Notes: generated by a model from the letters alone, not told the origin. Shown: positions 19,008 through 30,803, numbered from the stretch's first letter. The stretch: 57,634 nucleotides of DNA from Chloroflexota bacterium (GCA_003551705.1 PUNJ01000105.1:1-57634); one strand, 5' to 3'. Program-made: numbers and translations.

Positions 19008-20079
19008 AAAACGCAGGGTTTCCCATCCTTTGCGGATTGGGAATGTCACTATCGGAGGAGACGCCCCCATAGCCGTCCAGTCCATGACAAAGACCGATAC
19101 CCGGAATGTTAAGGCAACTGTCCAGCAGATCGGCGAGCTTGAAGAATACGGTTGCGATATTGTCCGCATAGCTGTGCCTGACGAGGAAGCCGCCCAGGCC
19201 CTCGCGGCTATCAAGAAACGCACCAGGCTTCCCATCATAGCCGACATCCATTTCGATTACCGCCTGGCCCTTCAGGCCCTGGAATCGGGCGTAGATGGGC
19301 TCCGGTTGAATCCAGGTAATATAAGATCGGCCGAGCACGTAGCAGCCGTCGTCCGTGCCGCCAAGGAACGCGAAGTCCCGCTTCGCGTAGGCGTCAATGT
19401 CGGCAGCCTTCCCAAGTCCCTCCTTCCTGAAGCTCCCTTGCCGGACAGGATGGTGGAAGCGGCTATGGAGCACATACGTATACTGGAGGACCACGACTTT
19501 GACCTCATCAAGATATCGCTCAAAGCCTTCGATGTTCCCACCACCATTGAAGCCTACCAGTTAATGTCCGAAAAGGTGCCTTACCCCTTGCACTTGGGTG
19601 TTACCGAAGCCGGATTACTCAAGGCAGGGAGCATACGCAGTACTCTCGGCATAGGTATCCTGCTCTACTTGGGTATCGGCGATACCATCCGTGTTTCTCT
19701 GACCGCCCATCCCAGGGAAGAGGTGATCGCCGCCTACGAGATTCTCAAGGGGCTCAACCTTACGCAGCGGGGCCCAACCCTGGTCAGTTGCCCCACCTGC
19801 GGCCGGTGCGAAGTCAACCTGGTTTCACTAGCGGAAGCCGTGGAAGCGAGATTGTCCCGCATAAAAGAACCTATCAAGGTTGCTGTCATGGGATGTGTGG
19901 TAAACGGCCCTGGTGAGGCCATGGACGCGGACGTCGGTATAGCCTGCGGCAATCGTCGTGGCGTCATATTCAAGAAAGGGGAGGTAGTGCGGACGGTGGA
20001 AGAGAAGGACTTCCTCGAAACCCTGATGAGCGAGATCATGGAGGTCGCCCGGTCCGGCGGCAATCAGTTTAAGGGGTGA
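18997..20079 (+). CDS. ispG: 4-hydroxy-3-methylbut-2-enyl-diphosphate synthase (IspG)
   Basis: PIAVQSMTKTDTRNV, IADIHFDYRLAL, SCPTCGRCEVN, GCVVNGPGEA. Confidence 0.96.
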   Translation: MVYRKRRVSHPLRIGNVTIGGDAPIAVQSMTKTDTRNVKATVQQIGELEEYGCDIVRIAVPDEEAAQALAAIKKRTRLPIIADIHFDYRLALQALESGVDGLRLNPGNIRSAEHVAAVVRAAKEREVPLRVGVNVGSLPKSLLPEAPLPDRMVEAAMEHIRILEDHDFDLIKISLKAFDVPTTIEAYQLMSEKVPYPLHLGVTEAGLLKAGSIRSTLGIGILLYLGIGDTIRVSLTAHPREEVIAAYEILKGLNLTQRGPTLVSCPTCGRCEVNLVSLAEAVEARLSRIKEPIKVAVMGCVVNGPGEAMDADVGIACGNRRGVIFKKGEVVRTVEEKDFLETLMSEIMEVARSGGNQFKG

Positions 20080-20085
20080 AGATAG

Positions 20086-21777
20086 ATGCGCGTATCCAGG
20101 CTCTTGACCAAGACCTTGCGAGAGGTACCCAGCGAAGCGGAGACTGTTAGTCACCACTACCTGCTCCGTTCCGGTATGGTGCACCAAATCGCCGCAGGGG
20201 TTTACGCGTATCTTCCACTAGGCTGGAAAGTCCTGCGCAAGATTGAGAACATCATCCGGGAAGAATTGGACAGCGCCGGCGCCCAGGAAATTATGATGCC
20301 GGTACTGCAACCTCTCGAACTCTGGGAAAAAACCCAACGGCACCACGCTTTCGGCAAGGCGCTATTCACCCTCACCGACCGGCGTGATCGTACCCTGTGC
20401 CTGGGTCCTACTCACGAGGAGGTGGTCACTGAACTGGTTAGACATCAGGTCAGAAGCTACCGGGACCTGCCTCTTCTCATATACCAGCTCCAAACGAAAT
20501 TCCGGGATGAACCCCGCCCGAGGGCCGGCCTGATGAGGGTCAGGGAGTTCACCATGATGGACCTTTACAGCTTCGACACCAACGAAGAAGCTCTGGATAT
20601 CAGCTATCAGAAGATGAGAAAGGCCTATCGTAACATCTATGAGCGTTGTGGACTGCCCACCCTGGAGGTAGAGGCAGACAGCGGGGCCATAGGCGGCAAG
20701 GACTCTCACGAGTTCATGGTTATCACTGATACCGGAGAAGACGAAGTCATCCGCTGCACGACTTGTGAATATGCTGCCAATGTGGAAAAGGCAGAAAGCA
20801 TAAAACCAGCCGGCGAAAGAAGATCCCTTGAGCCGGTGGAGGAAGTTGCCACTCCCGGAATGAAGTCTATCGAGGAGGTAGCAGATTTCCTGCAAGTGCC
20901 AAGAAACCGCACAATGAAGGCTGTATTCTACTCCGCCGACGGCAATCTGGTGTTCGCGGCCATCCGGGGCGACCTCGATGTGAACGAAATCAAGTTGAAA
21001 AACGCACTGAAGTGTACCGAGTTGCAATTGGCTTCCGAGCAGCAGGTCCGCCTGGCAGGACTGGTGGCTGGCTCTGCATCACCCGTTGGCCTGACCGGCG
21101 TGAAGGTGGTGGCTGACGATTCCATTACTCTGGGCACCAATTTCGTAGCCGGGGCCAACCGGCCGGACCGTCACCTGCTAAACGTGAACTACCCCCGTGA
21201 CTTCAAGGTGGACATCATGCAGGACATAGCCGCTACCAGGGCGGGATATGCCTGTCCCCGTTGCGGGCATGTTCTTACCTCTACCCGCGGAGTCGAGGTA
21301 GGACATATCTTCAAACTCGGCACCCTGTTCAGTAACACCCTGGGCGCGTTTTTCCTGGACAATGAAGGTCGCCAGCAGCCCATCGTTATGGGCTGTTATG
21401 GCATAGGCGTTGGCCGCCTTATGGCGGCGGCCATTGAACAGAACCATGATGACCAGGGCATCATCTGGCCGGCTCCCCTGGCCCCCTATCAAGTGTACCT
21501 TTGCGGGATAGGCATGGACAAGACCGAAGTAGCAACCGCAGCGGACAGCCTTTACGAGGACCTGCGGGCAAACGGCGTGGAGGTACTGTATGACGACCGG
21601 GCGGAGTCACCGGGCATCAAGTTCAACGACGCCGATCTTCTGGGCATACCCCTGCGGGTTGTCATCAGCCCGCGCACCCTCAAGCAGCAGGGAGCAGAGG
21701 TCAAGAGGCGCAACTCCAAGGAGAGCCAGATTATGCCGCTGGACGACCTCATACGTCAACTCAAGAGCTGGTCTTAA
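20086..21777 (+). CDS. proS: Prolyl-tRNA synthetase
   Basis: Class II motifs, internal YbaK-like editing insertion, TKFRDEPRPRAGLMRVREFTMMDLYSFD. Confidence 0.95.
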   Translation: MRVSRLLTKTLREVPSEAETVSHHYLLRSGMVHQIAAGVYAYLPLGWKVLRKIENIIREELDSAGAQEIMMPVLQPLELWEKTQRHHAFGKALFTLTDRRDRTLCLGPTHEEVVTELVRHQVRSYRDLPLLIYQLQTKFRDEPRPRAGLMRVREFTMMDLYSFDTNEEALDISYQKMRKAYRNIYERCGLPTLEVEADSGAIGGKDSHEFMVITDTGEDEVIRCTTCEYAANVEKAESIKPAGERRSLEPVEEVATPGMKSIEEVADFLQVPRNRTMKAVFYSADGNLVFAAIRGDLDVNEIKLKNALKCTELQLASEQQVRLAGLVAGSASPVGLTGVKVVADDSITLGTNFVAGANRPDRHLLNVNYPRDFKVDIMQDIAATRAGYACPRCGHVLTSTRGVEVGHIFKLGTLFSNTLGAFFLDNEGRQQPIVMGCYGIGVGRLMAAAIEQNHDDQGIIWPAPLAPYQVYLCGIGMDKTEVATAADSLYEDLRANGVEVLYDDRAESPGIKFNDADLLGIPLRVVISPRTLKQQGAEVKRRNSKESQIMPLDDLIRQLKSWS

Positions 21778-21804
21778 CCGGCGGGCACACTCAAGGGCCT
21801 TGGC

Positions 21805-23529
21805 TCACACCTGCTTCGCCGAGTTCCGCACCCGCTTTCTAACCTTCCACAACTGCTCCACCAGTGAGGCGGGCTCCTCCTTGCCTTGCTCCTCCCATGG
21901 CTTACCCAGACCCAAATCGCTCGCAATGATCTTGTAGCAGTTGTAGGACTCGGAAGCACCGGCGTTGGAGCCCACATGCCAGCACCCTCCGGTGGCATAT
22001 AGATTCTTAACCGGTGTGCGATGATTTGCCAACTCAGGCGTCGGCCGCTTGTCCACGTTCTGGTAGGCAGGACGATCGATTCCGGCCATGGTGCCCCGAG
22101 GCCCCAGGTTCTTCATGCGTAGATTATCATAGGGGCTGTTGGTATCCACACCGATGACGTTGCTCCATGTCATGTTGGGAGCATACTGCTGCCAGATGCC
22201 TATCAGTTCGTCAGCATAGCGCTCCTTGATTTCCAGCCACTCCCTCTCCGTGTAGCGTGTCGCCGGCGGCGCCAGCTGCTCGCTCTGGGCAACGTGCTTG
22301 CCGGGCGGCGCATAGGAGGGATCTACAATGCTGTGACAGGTCACCGTAGGGCAGTAGTCTTCCAGAGGGGGCCATGTCTCCAGCTTCTCGTACATGCACT
22401 CTCGGACTATATGCATGGGATCGGGGTCCGGTTGCAGCCCCAGCCATAGGCAGTCGTGAATATCCGGATTGAAGCTTTCCGCGACGTATTCAGGCGCTTC
22501 ATGAAGGGCAAAAGTATACCACATCAGGCAGCCGAAATTGGCCTCCAGCAAATCGACCCGTTTGGCGGTTAGCTTGTCCAGGTACTCCCGGCCGATAAGG
22601 TCGAAGCAGAGTTGCCACGGACTCATGCCCGCACTGACCACCAGCTTCCGGGCAGCAATTTGGCTCCCGTCGGCCAGCCTTACTCCAGTAGCAGTACCAT
22701 TTTCAATGATCACCTTATCGACTTCCGCATGCGTAAAAAACTTGCAACCGTTTTGCACCAGGATCTGGTGAGCGGCATGTGCGACCTGGTGAGTGCCACC
22801 TCGGGCAAAACCTATGGTCGGCAAGGTCGTGGCCATACCCAGTGCGTTAATGCCGTCGCCGAGTTGCGTAACATCAGTCACGCCCGATACTGCGAATCGC
22901 AGGATACACGACTGCAGTTCCGGACTTTCATACCATTCCCGGCACATGCGGAGTACGCTGGCCGACATGACCAGGCCATCCGGATTGAAACCGGCCTCAA
23001 GAAGCTTCGGGTACACGGCTATCTGTCTCTCGAGGAATTCCGGTTGCATTCGCCACTCGGCCGGATTGTACAGCGTGTCCATCTGCACGTTCTGCCATTC
23101 ATCCGTATGCTCCAGAGCGGACACCCTGAGCCAGGTCTCCGCGTCAGCCTGGGAAAATCTGGCCAGTTCTTTTGCTGTGCGCTCCTGGTGGGGGTCATGC
23201 TTGTCACTGTAGATGGCCAGGCACGTTCCATTGTCCCGGAATACGAAGCCATCGCTGCAGAGATGCTGCTCCCACCGGGCGCCATATTCCCAGAACTCCG
23301 GAAAGTCTCGCCACACCGGCAGATAGTACCAGGGCAAGATAATGTTAGCATGGTCGTTACCCCGGAAGCCGGGCGCCGACATCTCTTCAGTCGACAGGCA
23401 ACCGCCAATCTCGTGGCGCCTCTCGAAGATACCCACGCTCATGCCGGCGTACTTGATCAGATACATGGCCAGCAGGAGTCCCTTGTTCCCGCCCCCGATA
23501 ATAACGGCATCATAAGTTGCGTCCGCCAT
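21805..23529 (-). CDS. Phytoene desaturase-like NAD(P)/FAD-dependent oxidoreductase
   Basis: DAVIIGGGNKGLLLAMYLIKYAGMSVGIFERRHEIGGCLSTEE; C-terminal NLYATGGCWHVGSNAGASESYNCYKIIA. Confidence 0.8.
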   Translation of the reverse strand: MADATYDAVIIGGGNKGLLLAMYLIKYAGMSVGIFERRHEIGGCLSTEEMSAPGFRGNDHANIILPWYYLPVWRDFPEFWEYGARWEQHLCSDGFVFRDNGTCLAIYSDKHDPHQERTAKELARFSQADAETWLRVSALEHTDEWQNVQMDTLYNPAEWRMQPEFLERQIAVYPKLLEAGFNPDGLVMSASVLRMCREWYESPELQSCILRFAVSGVTDVTQLGDGINALGMATTLPTIGFARGGTHQVAHAAHQILVQNGCKFFTHAEVDKVIIENGTATGVRLADGSQIAARKLVVSAGMSPWQLCFDLIGREYLDKLTAKRVDLLEANFGCLMWYTFALHEAPEYVAESFNPDIHDCLWLGLQPDPDPMHIVRECMYEKLETWPPLEDYCPTVTCHSIVDPSYAPPGKHVAQSEQLAPPATRYTEREWLEIKERYADELIGIWQQYAPNMTWSNVIGVDTNSPYDNLRMKNLGPRGTMAGIDRPAYQNVDKRPTPELANHRTPVKNLYATGGCWHVGSNAGASESYNCYKIIASDLGLGKPWEEQGKEEPASLVEQLWKVRKRVRNSAKQV

Positions 23530-23896
23530 AGTGCCTCCTTTTGTGAACCAATTCCCCCTGCTGCCGAGGAACATGGGTGTGCAGGTCTTGGAACGGACTT
23601 TCTTGGGAAGTCTCTTGGACTTGCCAAGGACTTGCATACAGAAAGTCGGGTACGATACCTGGTGGAAATAATACACTGCAAGTATAAGAAAGTTATGAGG
23701 CAGGAATTAGAGCAGGGTTATACCGCCTTCGAACTAGTCCGAGACCAGATGTCGACTCTGTAAATCTGAGGGCACTCACTGATCTTGACGTCACGTACTC
23801 AGAGAAGTTCCTGGATTCACAGCGAGTGATGGCTCTCCACCATGTCGATCGCGGCGTACGGGAGTTATCTGCCCCATAGCGAGATGGCGGGAATGT

Positions 23897-24409
23897 TCAT
23901 GGAGAAAGCCTCGCTATCTGCTCCCCAAACTCCGGATACGCCGCGATAAGCGCATCGCGATTCCCCGTCTCGTAGTCCGCATAATCAAATCCAGGCGCCA
24001 CGGTTGTGCCCATAAGGGCAAACCGGCCACCTGGTATGAGCCTGGCCCCTTGCCAAGCACCCCGGGGGATTACTATCTGCGGGCTCATTCCCGCAGCCAG
24101 ATCAGTGCCCAGCACCTTCTTGACTCCGTACCCGCCCGGAAATAGAAGCAGCATTTCCACAGGGTCACCCGCGTAGAAGTGGAAGATCTCATCGCTCTGC
24201 AGTTTGTGCATGACGGAACAGGTCTCCGGCGTCAGCATGTAATAAATGGCCGTCCCCAGAGACCGGCCGCCCTTGTAACGGTCCGGTAACCCGCCGGATG
24301 TGGACGGAAGCAACTGCTCATTCGCCCTGTATGTTTCCACGAAGAACCCGCCCTCTCTGGGATGGGGCTGCAGTTTGAGCCATTCCTTCAACTGCTCGAC
24401 AGTCATCAT
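23897..24409 (-). CDS. Cupin domain protein (DUF985-like)
   Basis: LQPHPREGGFFVETYRA, IYYMLTPETCSVMHKLQSDEIFHFYAGDPVEMLLL; GGAGGAG RBS before ATG 24409. Confidence 0.85.
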   Translation of the reverse strand: MMTVEQLKEWLKLQPHPREGGFFVETYRANEQLLPSTSGGLPDRYKGGRSLGTAIYYMLTPETCSVMHKLQSDEIFHFYAGDPVEMLLLFPGGYGVKKVLGTDLAAGMSPQIVIPRGAWQGARLIPGGRFALMGTTVAPGFDYADYETGNRDALIAAYPEFGEQIARLSP

Positions 24410-24439
24410 GCGCGTCTCCTCCAAACAGGCGTGTTCGGT

Positions 24440-26062
24440 CTATTCGAAAACGCTGGTCGGTTCGAACCTGTCCACGTCAAAGAGACCCCGGTCGGTCATT
24501 TTTAACCGGGGAATAACAGGAAGAGCCATGAAGGACAGGGTCATGAAGGGAGCGGTCAGGGACGAACCCAGGTCCTTGGCCGAGCGATCGATGCGGGTAT
24601 AAAGAGCAGCCACCTCTTTGCCGTCCAGGTCGCTCATGAGACCGGCCACAGGCAGGGGCAACACCAGCTCCTGGGACCCTTTGACTGTACAGATCCCGCC
24701 GCGTTGGGCCATTACTGCATTGATGGCCGCACAGATATCCTCGTCGCCTGCACCTACGGCTATAACGTTGTGGGAATCGTGGGCAATAGAGGCAGCGATG
24801 GCCCCGCCTTTTATGCCAAACCCCCGAATGAAACCGATGGCCGGAGGAGCCTCCTGGTAGCGATTGATCACGGCGATCTTCAGAATATCCCGTTCCAAGT
24901 CCGAAACCACGTTGCCTCCCATGACTTTCGGAGACTCCGTTGACCTGCCGGTGTAGAGTTGTCCATCAAGGGCCTCTATTACCTTGAGATTATTGCCTTC
25001 ATCTCTCACCACCAACTCGGCAGCACCCACCGATCTCTGTTTGAAGTTGTTGACTATGCCGGCTGCCACCATTGGAAAACGGGCTTCCCCCCTCTCAGCA
25101 ACAAGCTGGCCGTCAATAAACGTACGTAACACGTTGAAGTCGGACAGATTGTCTACCTCGAGGAAGTCGGCAGCATCACCCTCCTGCAGCAGGCCCGCGT
25201 CGAGTCCGTAATGCTGCACCGGGGTCAAAGAGGCACATCGCAGTACCTTCATCCGGTCCAGTCCCGAAGCCAGCGCTCTCTGCACCAGAACATTGATATG
25301 GCCCGCCACCAAGTCGTCAGGGTGCTTGTCATCGCTGCAAAACATACACTGTTCCGGATAGGTATCCAGGAAGCCGATGAAGGTGTCGAAATCCTTGGCC
25401 GCAGACCCCTCCCTGATCAACAACTTCATGCCCAAGGCCAGTTTCTCCTGTGCCTCTTCACGGGCCAGTGTTTCATGGTCGGTTGTGATACCTGCCTTGA
25501 AGTACTTCTTCAAAGCTTCGCCTGTGAGCCCAGGAGCGTGCCCATCAACAGGCTTGCCACTCTTTGTGGCTGCTGCTATCTTGGCCATGACTTCGGGGTC
25601 ATTATTGAGGACACCCGGAAAATTCATCATCTCGCTCAGATACTTTATATCGTCACGCCTGAGAAGTTCTTTCACATCCTCAGTACCGATACTTGCGCCG
25701 GAGGACTCGAAAGGCGTTGCCGGCACTGAAGACGGCGCGCCAAAGTAGAACTTGAATGGGACCAGCTTGCCATCTTGGACCATGTAATCGACCCCCGGCA
25801 CGCCCAGAACATTGGCTATTTCGTGCGGGTCCGAAATCGAGGCTACGGTCCCGTGCCTGACCGCCAACCTGGCGAATTCAGATGGGACCATCATGGAACT
25901 CTCGATATGTACATGAGAGTCCACCAGTCCCGGCGTGATGAAGGTATCGTAGTGCTTGCCGGACTCCTTCTTGATGCGAGTTATGACACCCTCGCTGATC
26001 TCGATTATGCCAGGGTAGATGGCGTTCTCGACCAAATCAACGATATTCCCCGATATCTCCAT
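24440..26062 (-). CDS. ade: Adenine deaminase
   Basis: TFITPGLVDSHVHIESSMMVPSEFARLAVRHGTVASISDPHEIANVLG. Confidence 0.92.
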   Translation of the reverse strand: MEISGNIVDLVENAIYPGIIEISEGVITRIKKESGKHYDTFITPGLVDSHVHIESSMMVPSEFARLAVRHGTVASISDPHEIANVLGVPGVDYMVQDGKLVPFKFYFGAPSSVPATPFESSGASIGTEDVKELLRRDDIKYLSEMMNFPGVLNNDPEVMAKIAAATKSGKPVDGHAPGLTGEALKKYFKAGITTDHETLAREEAQEKLALGMKLLIREGSAAKDFDTFIGFLDTYPEQCMFCSDDKHPDDLVAGHINVLVQRALASGLDRMKVLRCASLTPVQHYGLDAGLLQEGDAADFLEVDNLSDFNVLRTFIDGQLVAERGEARFPMVAAGIVNNFKQRSVGAAELVVRDEGNNLKVIEALDGQLYTGRSTESPKVMGGNVVSDLERDILKIAVINRYQEAPPAIGFIRGFGIKGGAIAASIAHDSHNVIAVGAGDEDICAAINAVMAQRGGICTVKGSQELVLPLPVAGLMSDLDGKEVAALYTRIDRSAKDLGSSLTAPFMTLSFMALPVIPRLKMTDRGLFDVDRFEPTSVFE

Positions 26063-26086
26063 TCGTCTCCTTTCGACACCCTCCAA

Positions 26087-27286
26087 TTAAATCACGCCCC
26101 GTTCCCTTACAGATTCTATCTGAGAGGGTGACATACCGGCTATGTCCCGTAGCACCCCTTCTGTGTCCTGTCCAAGATCAGGACTCGTCCTAACAACGGA
26201 AGCAGGCGTGCGCGACAGCTGGACCGGGGAGTTGACAACCCTGTACTTCCGGTTCTCAGGCCCGACGACCTCCGTAAACATGTTCCTGGCCACCACTTGA
26301 GAGTCCACGGCCACCTGGTCTATCCTGTTCACCGGCCCGCAAGAAATTCCTGCTTCTTCAAACCCGCGTATCCACTCAAAGGTATCTCTGGACCTGAAGG
26401 CAGCATTCAGAATGGGCTCCAGTTCTGCGTAATTCTGTGTCCTCAGATAGCCGTCCGCAAATCTGGGATCATCTATGATATCAACCCGATCGATGACTGC
26501 GCAGAATAGGGGCCATTGGTCGCCCGCTATGGCCACGGCCACATGACTGTCACGGGTAACAAAGACCTGGAAAGGACTAAAGACCGGATGTCGGGTACCC
26601 AGTGGACCGGGAACTTCGCCCGTGGCAAAATAGCGGGCGAAGGCGTTCTCTTGAAGCGCCACCTGGCAGTCAAGCATGCTGATATCGATCATCTGACCCA
26701 GCCCGCTTCTGGACCTCTCCTGCAAGGCTGACAGGACTCCAATACACAAAAACATCCCGGCCATGATATCACCAATGGATGCGCCCGGCCGGACAGGAGG
26801 CCCGCCAGGCTCTCCAGTCACACTCATAATGCCACCCATGGCCTGTACGACCACATCGAAGGCAGGTTTACCGGCATAAGGTCCCGTCTGTCCGAACCCG
26901 GAGCAGGAAGCATACACCAAACCGGGATTATGCTCCCGGACAGCCTCGTAATCAAGGCCGAGGCGTTTCATCGTCCCCGGTACGAAGTTCTCCACAAGCA
27001 CGTCCGATTTGCGGACGAGTTCCAGCAAGATGTCCTTTCCCTCCGGCCTGGACAGGTCCAACGTAATGCTCCTCTTGCCCCGGTTGATGCTCATGAAATA
27101 GGAGCTTTGGCCATCAATGAATGGGCCATTTCCCCTGGCTATGTCTCCCCGGCCCGGTTGCTCTACCTTGATCACTTCCGCACCAAGGTCATTCAAGACC
27201 ATGGTTGCGTATGGACCTGCCAGTACCCTGCTCAGGTCAAGAATTCGTATTCCTGCCAGTGGCCCGTTCGGGAATGACTCCGCCAT
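26087..27286 (-). CDS. CaiB/BaiF family CoA transferase (type III)
   Basis: IRILDLSRVLAGPYATMVLNDLGAEVIKVEQPGRGD, GASIGDIMAGM. Confidence 0.92.
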   Translation of the reverse strand: MAESFPNGPLAGIRILDLSRVLAGPYATMVLNDLGAEVIKVEQPGRGDIARGNGPFIDGQSSYFMSINRGKRSITLDLSRPEGKDILLELVRKSDVLVENFVPGTMKRLGLDYEAVREHNPGLVYASCSGFGQTGPYAGKPAFDVVVQAMGGIMSVTGEPGGPPVRPGASIGDIMAGMFLCIGVLSALQERSRSGLGQMIDISMLDCQVALQENAFARYFATGEVPGPLGTRHPVFSPFQVFVTRDSHVAVAIAGDQWPLFCAVIDRVDIIDDPRFADGYLRTQNYAELEPILNAAFRSRDTFEWIRGFEEAGISCGPVNRIDQVAVDSQVVARNMFTEVVGPENRKYRVVNSPVQLSRTPASVVRTSPDLGQDTEGVLRDIAGMSPSQIESVRERGVI

Positions 27287-27339
27287 GTTGGACTCATTGT
27301 AGCAAGACGGGGAAACCGATACAAAAGAATGGCAAAAAG

Positions 27340-27714
27340 TCAGCCGCGCTTCTGCAACGCCTTGTATATGGTGTCCATCAGTACTTGTGGGCTGGAAGGT
27401 TTGACCAGATAGGCAAAGGCCCCCATTGCCACTGCTTCCTCAGCCTTCTCCAATGAGGTGAGGCCGGTGAGGATTATAACCTCTGCCGTATAACGGGACT
27501 CCTTAAGCTTGCTGAGAAGTGTCATTCCGTCCATATCTGGGAGGGTCAGGTCCAGCAGGACGATATCAAACGGTTTCTTGCCCAGCTTGTCCAGGGCCTC
27601 CTGGCCGGTAGATGCCTGGTCTGTTCGGTACTGGCTCTTTAACTCGACAACATCGGTCAAAGCCATCCTTACCGCCTCATCGTCATCGACCACTAGTATG
27701 TCTGCTGTTTTCAT
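27340..27714 (-). CDS. Single-domain response regulator (CheY-like)
   Basis: ILVVDDDEAVRMAL, IVLLDLTLPDMDGMTLL, LVKPSSP; no output domain. Confidence 0.9.
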   Translation of the reverse strand: MKTADILVVDDDEAVRMALTDVVELKSQYRTDQASTGQEALDKLGKKPFDIVLLDLTLPDMDGMTLLSKLKESRYTAEVIILTGLTSLEKAEEAVAMGAFAYLVKPSSPQVLMDTIYKALQKRG

Positions 27715-30700
27715 TCCAACGTTTCCTCTATGACCGGCAGGCCTACGGTGAAGGTTGTCCCCACCCCTTCCCGGCTCTGGACCCGAATATAACCGCTCTG
27801 TTTTTCGACCAGGGCCTTGACAATAGACAGGCCAAGACCTATTCCCTTGGCTTTGGTAGTGTACAGGGGCTCGAATATCTTGTCCATACTATCCTCGGGT
27901 ATTCCAACGCCGGTGTCACTTACAACCATTTCCGCGGATTCACCCCTGTGGCTAGTCGAGACTGTGAGCGTGCCTCCCCGGGGCATGGCCTGGACCGCAT
28001 TTGTGATCAGATTATGCAAGATACGGCTTACATGACCTGCGTCCGCCCGCACGCCCGGCAGGTCAGGGGAAAGCAGGGACTGTACAGCAACGCTTTTCGG
28101 CACGAGTATGCCTTCGAATATCCCGTAAGCGACTTGATTTATGTCAACCCTGCCAAGCTCAGTCTCCTTTGGACGCGAGAAGTCAAGGACGTCGGCAATA
28201 GTCTTGTCGCAAGCATTGATTTGCTTCTCCAACATTTCGAGATGCCTTTGTATCTTCTCATCAACAAGCGAGCCTCTCGCGGAGTCCTTGTCCAGCCTGG
28301 ACCTTAGGTACTCCACGGAGAACCGAATTGCTGCCAGAGGACTGCGTAATTCATGCCCCAGGCCACCGGCAAGTTCACCAATCGCCGCCAGCTTCTCTGC
28401 GCGAATCAGTCTCTCTTGGGCATCGGTCAATTGCCTGGTGCGATCGGCAACCATCCGCTCAAGATCGTCAGAGTGCTCCTCCATCCGTTTCTCAATAATC
28501 TTACGTTCGGTTATGTCGGTCATGATGCCGGTGATTCCCAGCCAACGTCCATCCTTATGGGCAGCTCGACCGGAAACCCGTACATAACGGATGGTGTAAT
28601 GCCGGTCCAGAACACGCAGCTCAAAGGGTTCTACCTGGCCAGCCACTGTACGCTGCAGGTTCTCGAACAGTGCGTTCAGATCGTCGCCGTGGACAAAGCG
28701 GGTGAGTGTCTCTCCAACCAGCTGCTCAGGCTCGAACCCCAGCAGTAGGGAGATAGCCGGACTGACATAGGTGAAGCGCCCTAGAGCATCCAGGTAGAAT
28801 ATTACGTCATTTGTGTTCTCGACCAGGTTCCGGTACTTCGCCTCCGATTCCAATATTTCCCTCTCAGCCCGCCTGCGTTCCATGGCATTGGAGATTATCT
28901 CCGAGCATATTCGGATGACAGACAGCTTCTCCAAGGCCTGGTCATCGTCGCCCGCCGCAATTTCGCAGCTCAGGATACCGGCAGGCCGGCTGCCAATGAT
29001 GATGGGCGACGCCAGAACAGTAGCGATGCCATGCGCCAGGAGAACGTGTTTGTCCATGACAGCCTCATCGGGCAGATCAAGTACACCAATCCGCAATGTT
29101 TCCCCGTCAAGTATGCGTTTTGCCAACCAGGGACAAGTCTCCACAAAAATGCTGCCTGACAAGGCCTCGCGGCTTTCCATGTGCTTGCACGGCCACATGT
29201 GAGTGATACCCGCATTACAGCCATCTTGGGGAAGAACGTATACGCTGGCTCTGCGCGCCCCGACAAATCGGCCAATATCTTCGAGTGATTGCCTGATTGC
29301 CTCGTCCACGTCCTCAGTCTGTATAAAACGCGACGAGACATCGGCAATAACCTTCTCCATCTCCAGCTTTCTTTGAATGATGCCCTCAGCCTGCCTGCGT
29401 TCGGTTATATCACGGGCAACTCCCAGGATACCGGCCGGCCTGGAATCCTGGTCCAGTATGAAAGTGAACTGTATTTCAGTCCACTTATGAGAACCATCTT
29501 TGCAGAGCAACTCTACCTCTGCAGTCCATGGATGCCGCTCGTTCCCGTGCCCTTCGTTAAGGGAGTCCACTTCGGCGCGCATTCTGCGGAGCACCAGCGC
29601 ATGCGAGTCCGGCAACAGGTTCGTAGACAGGTTGCGACCCCTTAGCTCGTCAGCGACGAAGCCGGTCAGATGAGTAACGGAAGGACTGACGTACGTGTAT
29701 CGCAAGTCCATATCCGTCGTCAGTATAACGTCGGACGCGTTCTCGGCCAGCAGCCGGTAACGCATCTCCTCCTGTTGAAGGACCTTCTGAGATTCGGATA
29801 GTGCCCCAAGCATCCCGTCGATACTGCCGGCCAGCGTTGAAAGCTCGTCCGTCCCGGGTATTTGCACGCTCCCCGTCGGATTTCCGCTGGCGCTGATCGT
29901 GTTAACATTGGCTGTCAGACGGGCCAACCGCGACAGCACCCATCGTTCAGTGATGAAAATAGTCAAGGCGCCAAAACCAAGACCGAGCACGATGAGGCCC
30001 AAAAGGAAGTAGGTCATGGTCTGGACTCCTTGCTGATAGATGGTCCTCGGCATCTCGGTAACCAGCACCACCGCCGGGTCCCCATAGATGTCGTCCAGTA
30101 CCATGTAACCAGCGATAGACTGGCTTCCCAGCGTCTCCAGCACTATCGGTAATTCCTTCTGAGAGTCGGGGCGTTCTTCACGCAAGCTCTCAGGCAGGCC
30201 GGGTTCACCATATAGCCGAAAGGCCAGTGAAAGCTGCGTAACCCCGGACAACTGCTCAATCTCTGCCTTGCTCAGATATCGGCCCATTATGATCCAACCC
30301 CGGGGTGGGCCCTGGTCCCTGCTGGTAAGGACCGGCCGGGAGGCGACTACAAGTGCCCGATCATCCAGGACCAAAATACCTTTCACTGCCTCATTTGCCA
30401 GTCGGTAACTCTGTAAGACGTGCTCCTCCATACCCTTGGAGACCGGCACTTCTTCATCGTTCTCCAAGTCGAAGGCTTTACCGTGAACGATATTGCCCAT
30501 CGTATCAACGTACAGCAGCAGGTTGAGTCTAAGCCCCTTGAAAGTCCCGTCGGCAAGATTTGATTCGATGAAGTCCTCGTTTTGGTCATGCATGAAGTTC
30601 CATGAGTCATCCCAGGAACCCCAATCATAAGCCCATGCATCGAGGTTGTACAAGCTCCTGTCCAAGGCCCCAAAGGTGCGCATGACATTCTGCCGGGCTT

Positions 30701-30803
30701 CCTGTTGCTCGAGGTCGGAGAAGCTGTTAAGGACCGTGATACGGGTGGTCAGAAACAAGGCTACTATGAGCGCAAAGAAGGTGAAGCCTATGGCCAGTAT
30801 CAC
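27711..30803 (-). CDS. Membrane sensor histidine kinase: CHASE4-like/HAMP/PAS/GAF/PAS/HisKA/HATPase
   Basis: [18 protein letters not shown] (CHASE4-like), PAS-PAC segments, [19 protein letters not shown], HATPase [30 protein letters not shown]; start may be further upstream. Confidence 0.88.
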   Translation of the reverse strand: MILAIGFTFFALIVALFLTTRITVLNSFSDLEQQEARQNVMRTFGALDRSLYNLDAWAYDWGSWDDSWNFMHDQNEDFIESNLADGTFKGLRLNLLLYVDTMGNIVHGKAFDLENDEEVPVSKGMEEHVLQSYRLANEAVKGILVLDDRALVVASRPVLTSRDQGPPRGWIIMGRYLSKAEIEQLSGVTQLSLAFRLYGEPGLPESLREERPDSQKELPIVLETLGSQSIAGYMVLDDIYGDPAVVLVTEMPRTIYQQGVQTMTYFLLGLIVLGLGFGALTIFITERWVLSRLARLTANVNTISASGNPTGSVQIPGTDELSTLAGSIDGMLGALSESQKVLQQEEMRYRLLAENASDVILTTDMDLRYTYVSPSVTHLTGFVADELRGRNLSTNLLPDSHALVLRRMRAEVDSLNEGHGNERHPWTAEVELLCKDGSHKWTEIQFTFILDQDSRPAGILGVARDITERRQAEGIIQRKLEMEKVIADVSSRFIQTEDVDEAIRQSLEDIGRFVGARRASVYVLPQDGCNAGITHMWPCKHMESREALSGSIFVETCPWLAKRILDGETLRIGVLDLPDEAVMDKHVLLAHGIATVLASPIIIGSRPAGILSCEIAAGDDDQALEKLSVIRICSEIISNAMERRRAEREILESEAKYRNLVENTNDVIFYLDALGRFTYVSPAISLLLGFEPEQLVGETLTRFVHGDDLNALFENLQRTVAGQVEPFELRVLDRHYTIRYVRVSGRAAHKDGRWLGITGIMTDITERKIIEKRMEEHSDDLERMVADRTRQLTDAQERLIRAEKLAAIGELAGGLGHELRSPLAAIRFSVEYLRSRLDKDSARGSLVDEKIQRHLEMLEKQINACDKTIADVLDFSRPKETELGRVDINQVAYGIFEGILVPKSVAVQSLLSPDLPGVRADAGHVSRILHNLITNAVQAMPRGGTLTVSTSHRGESAEMVVSDTGVGIPEDSMDKIFEPLYTTKAKGIGLGLSIVKALVEKQSGYIRVQSREGVGTTFTVGLPVIEETLE

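Noticed and set aside
22612-23763. 383-aa ORF antisense to the phytoene desaturase-like gene
   Set aside because: Mirror ORF of a well-supported coding gene on the other strand; no family motif
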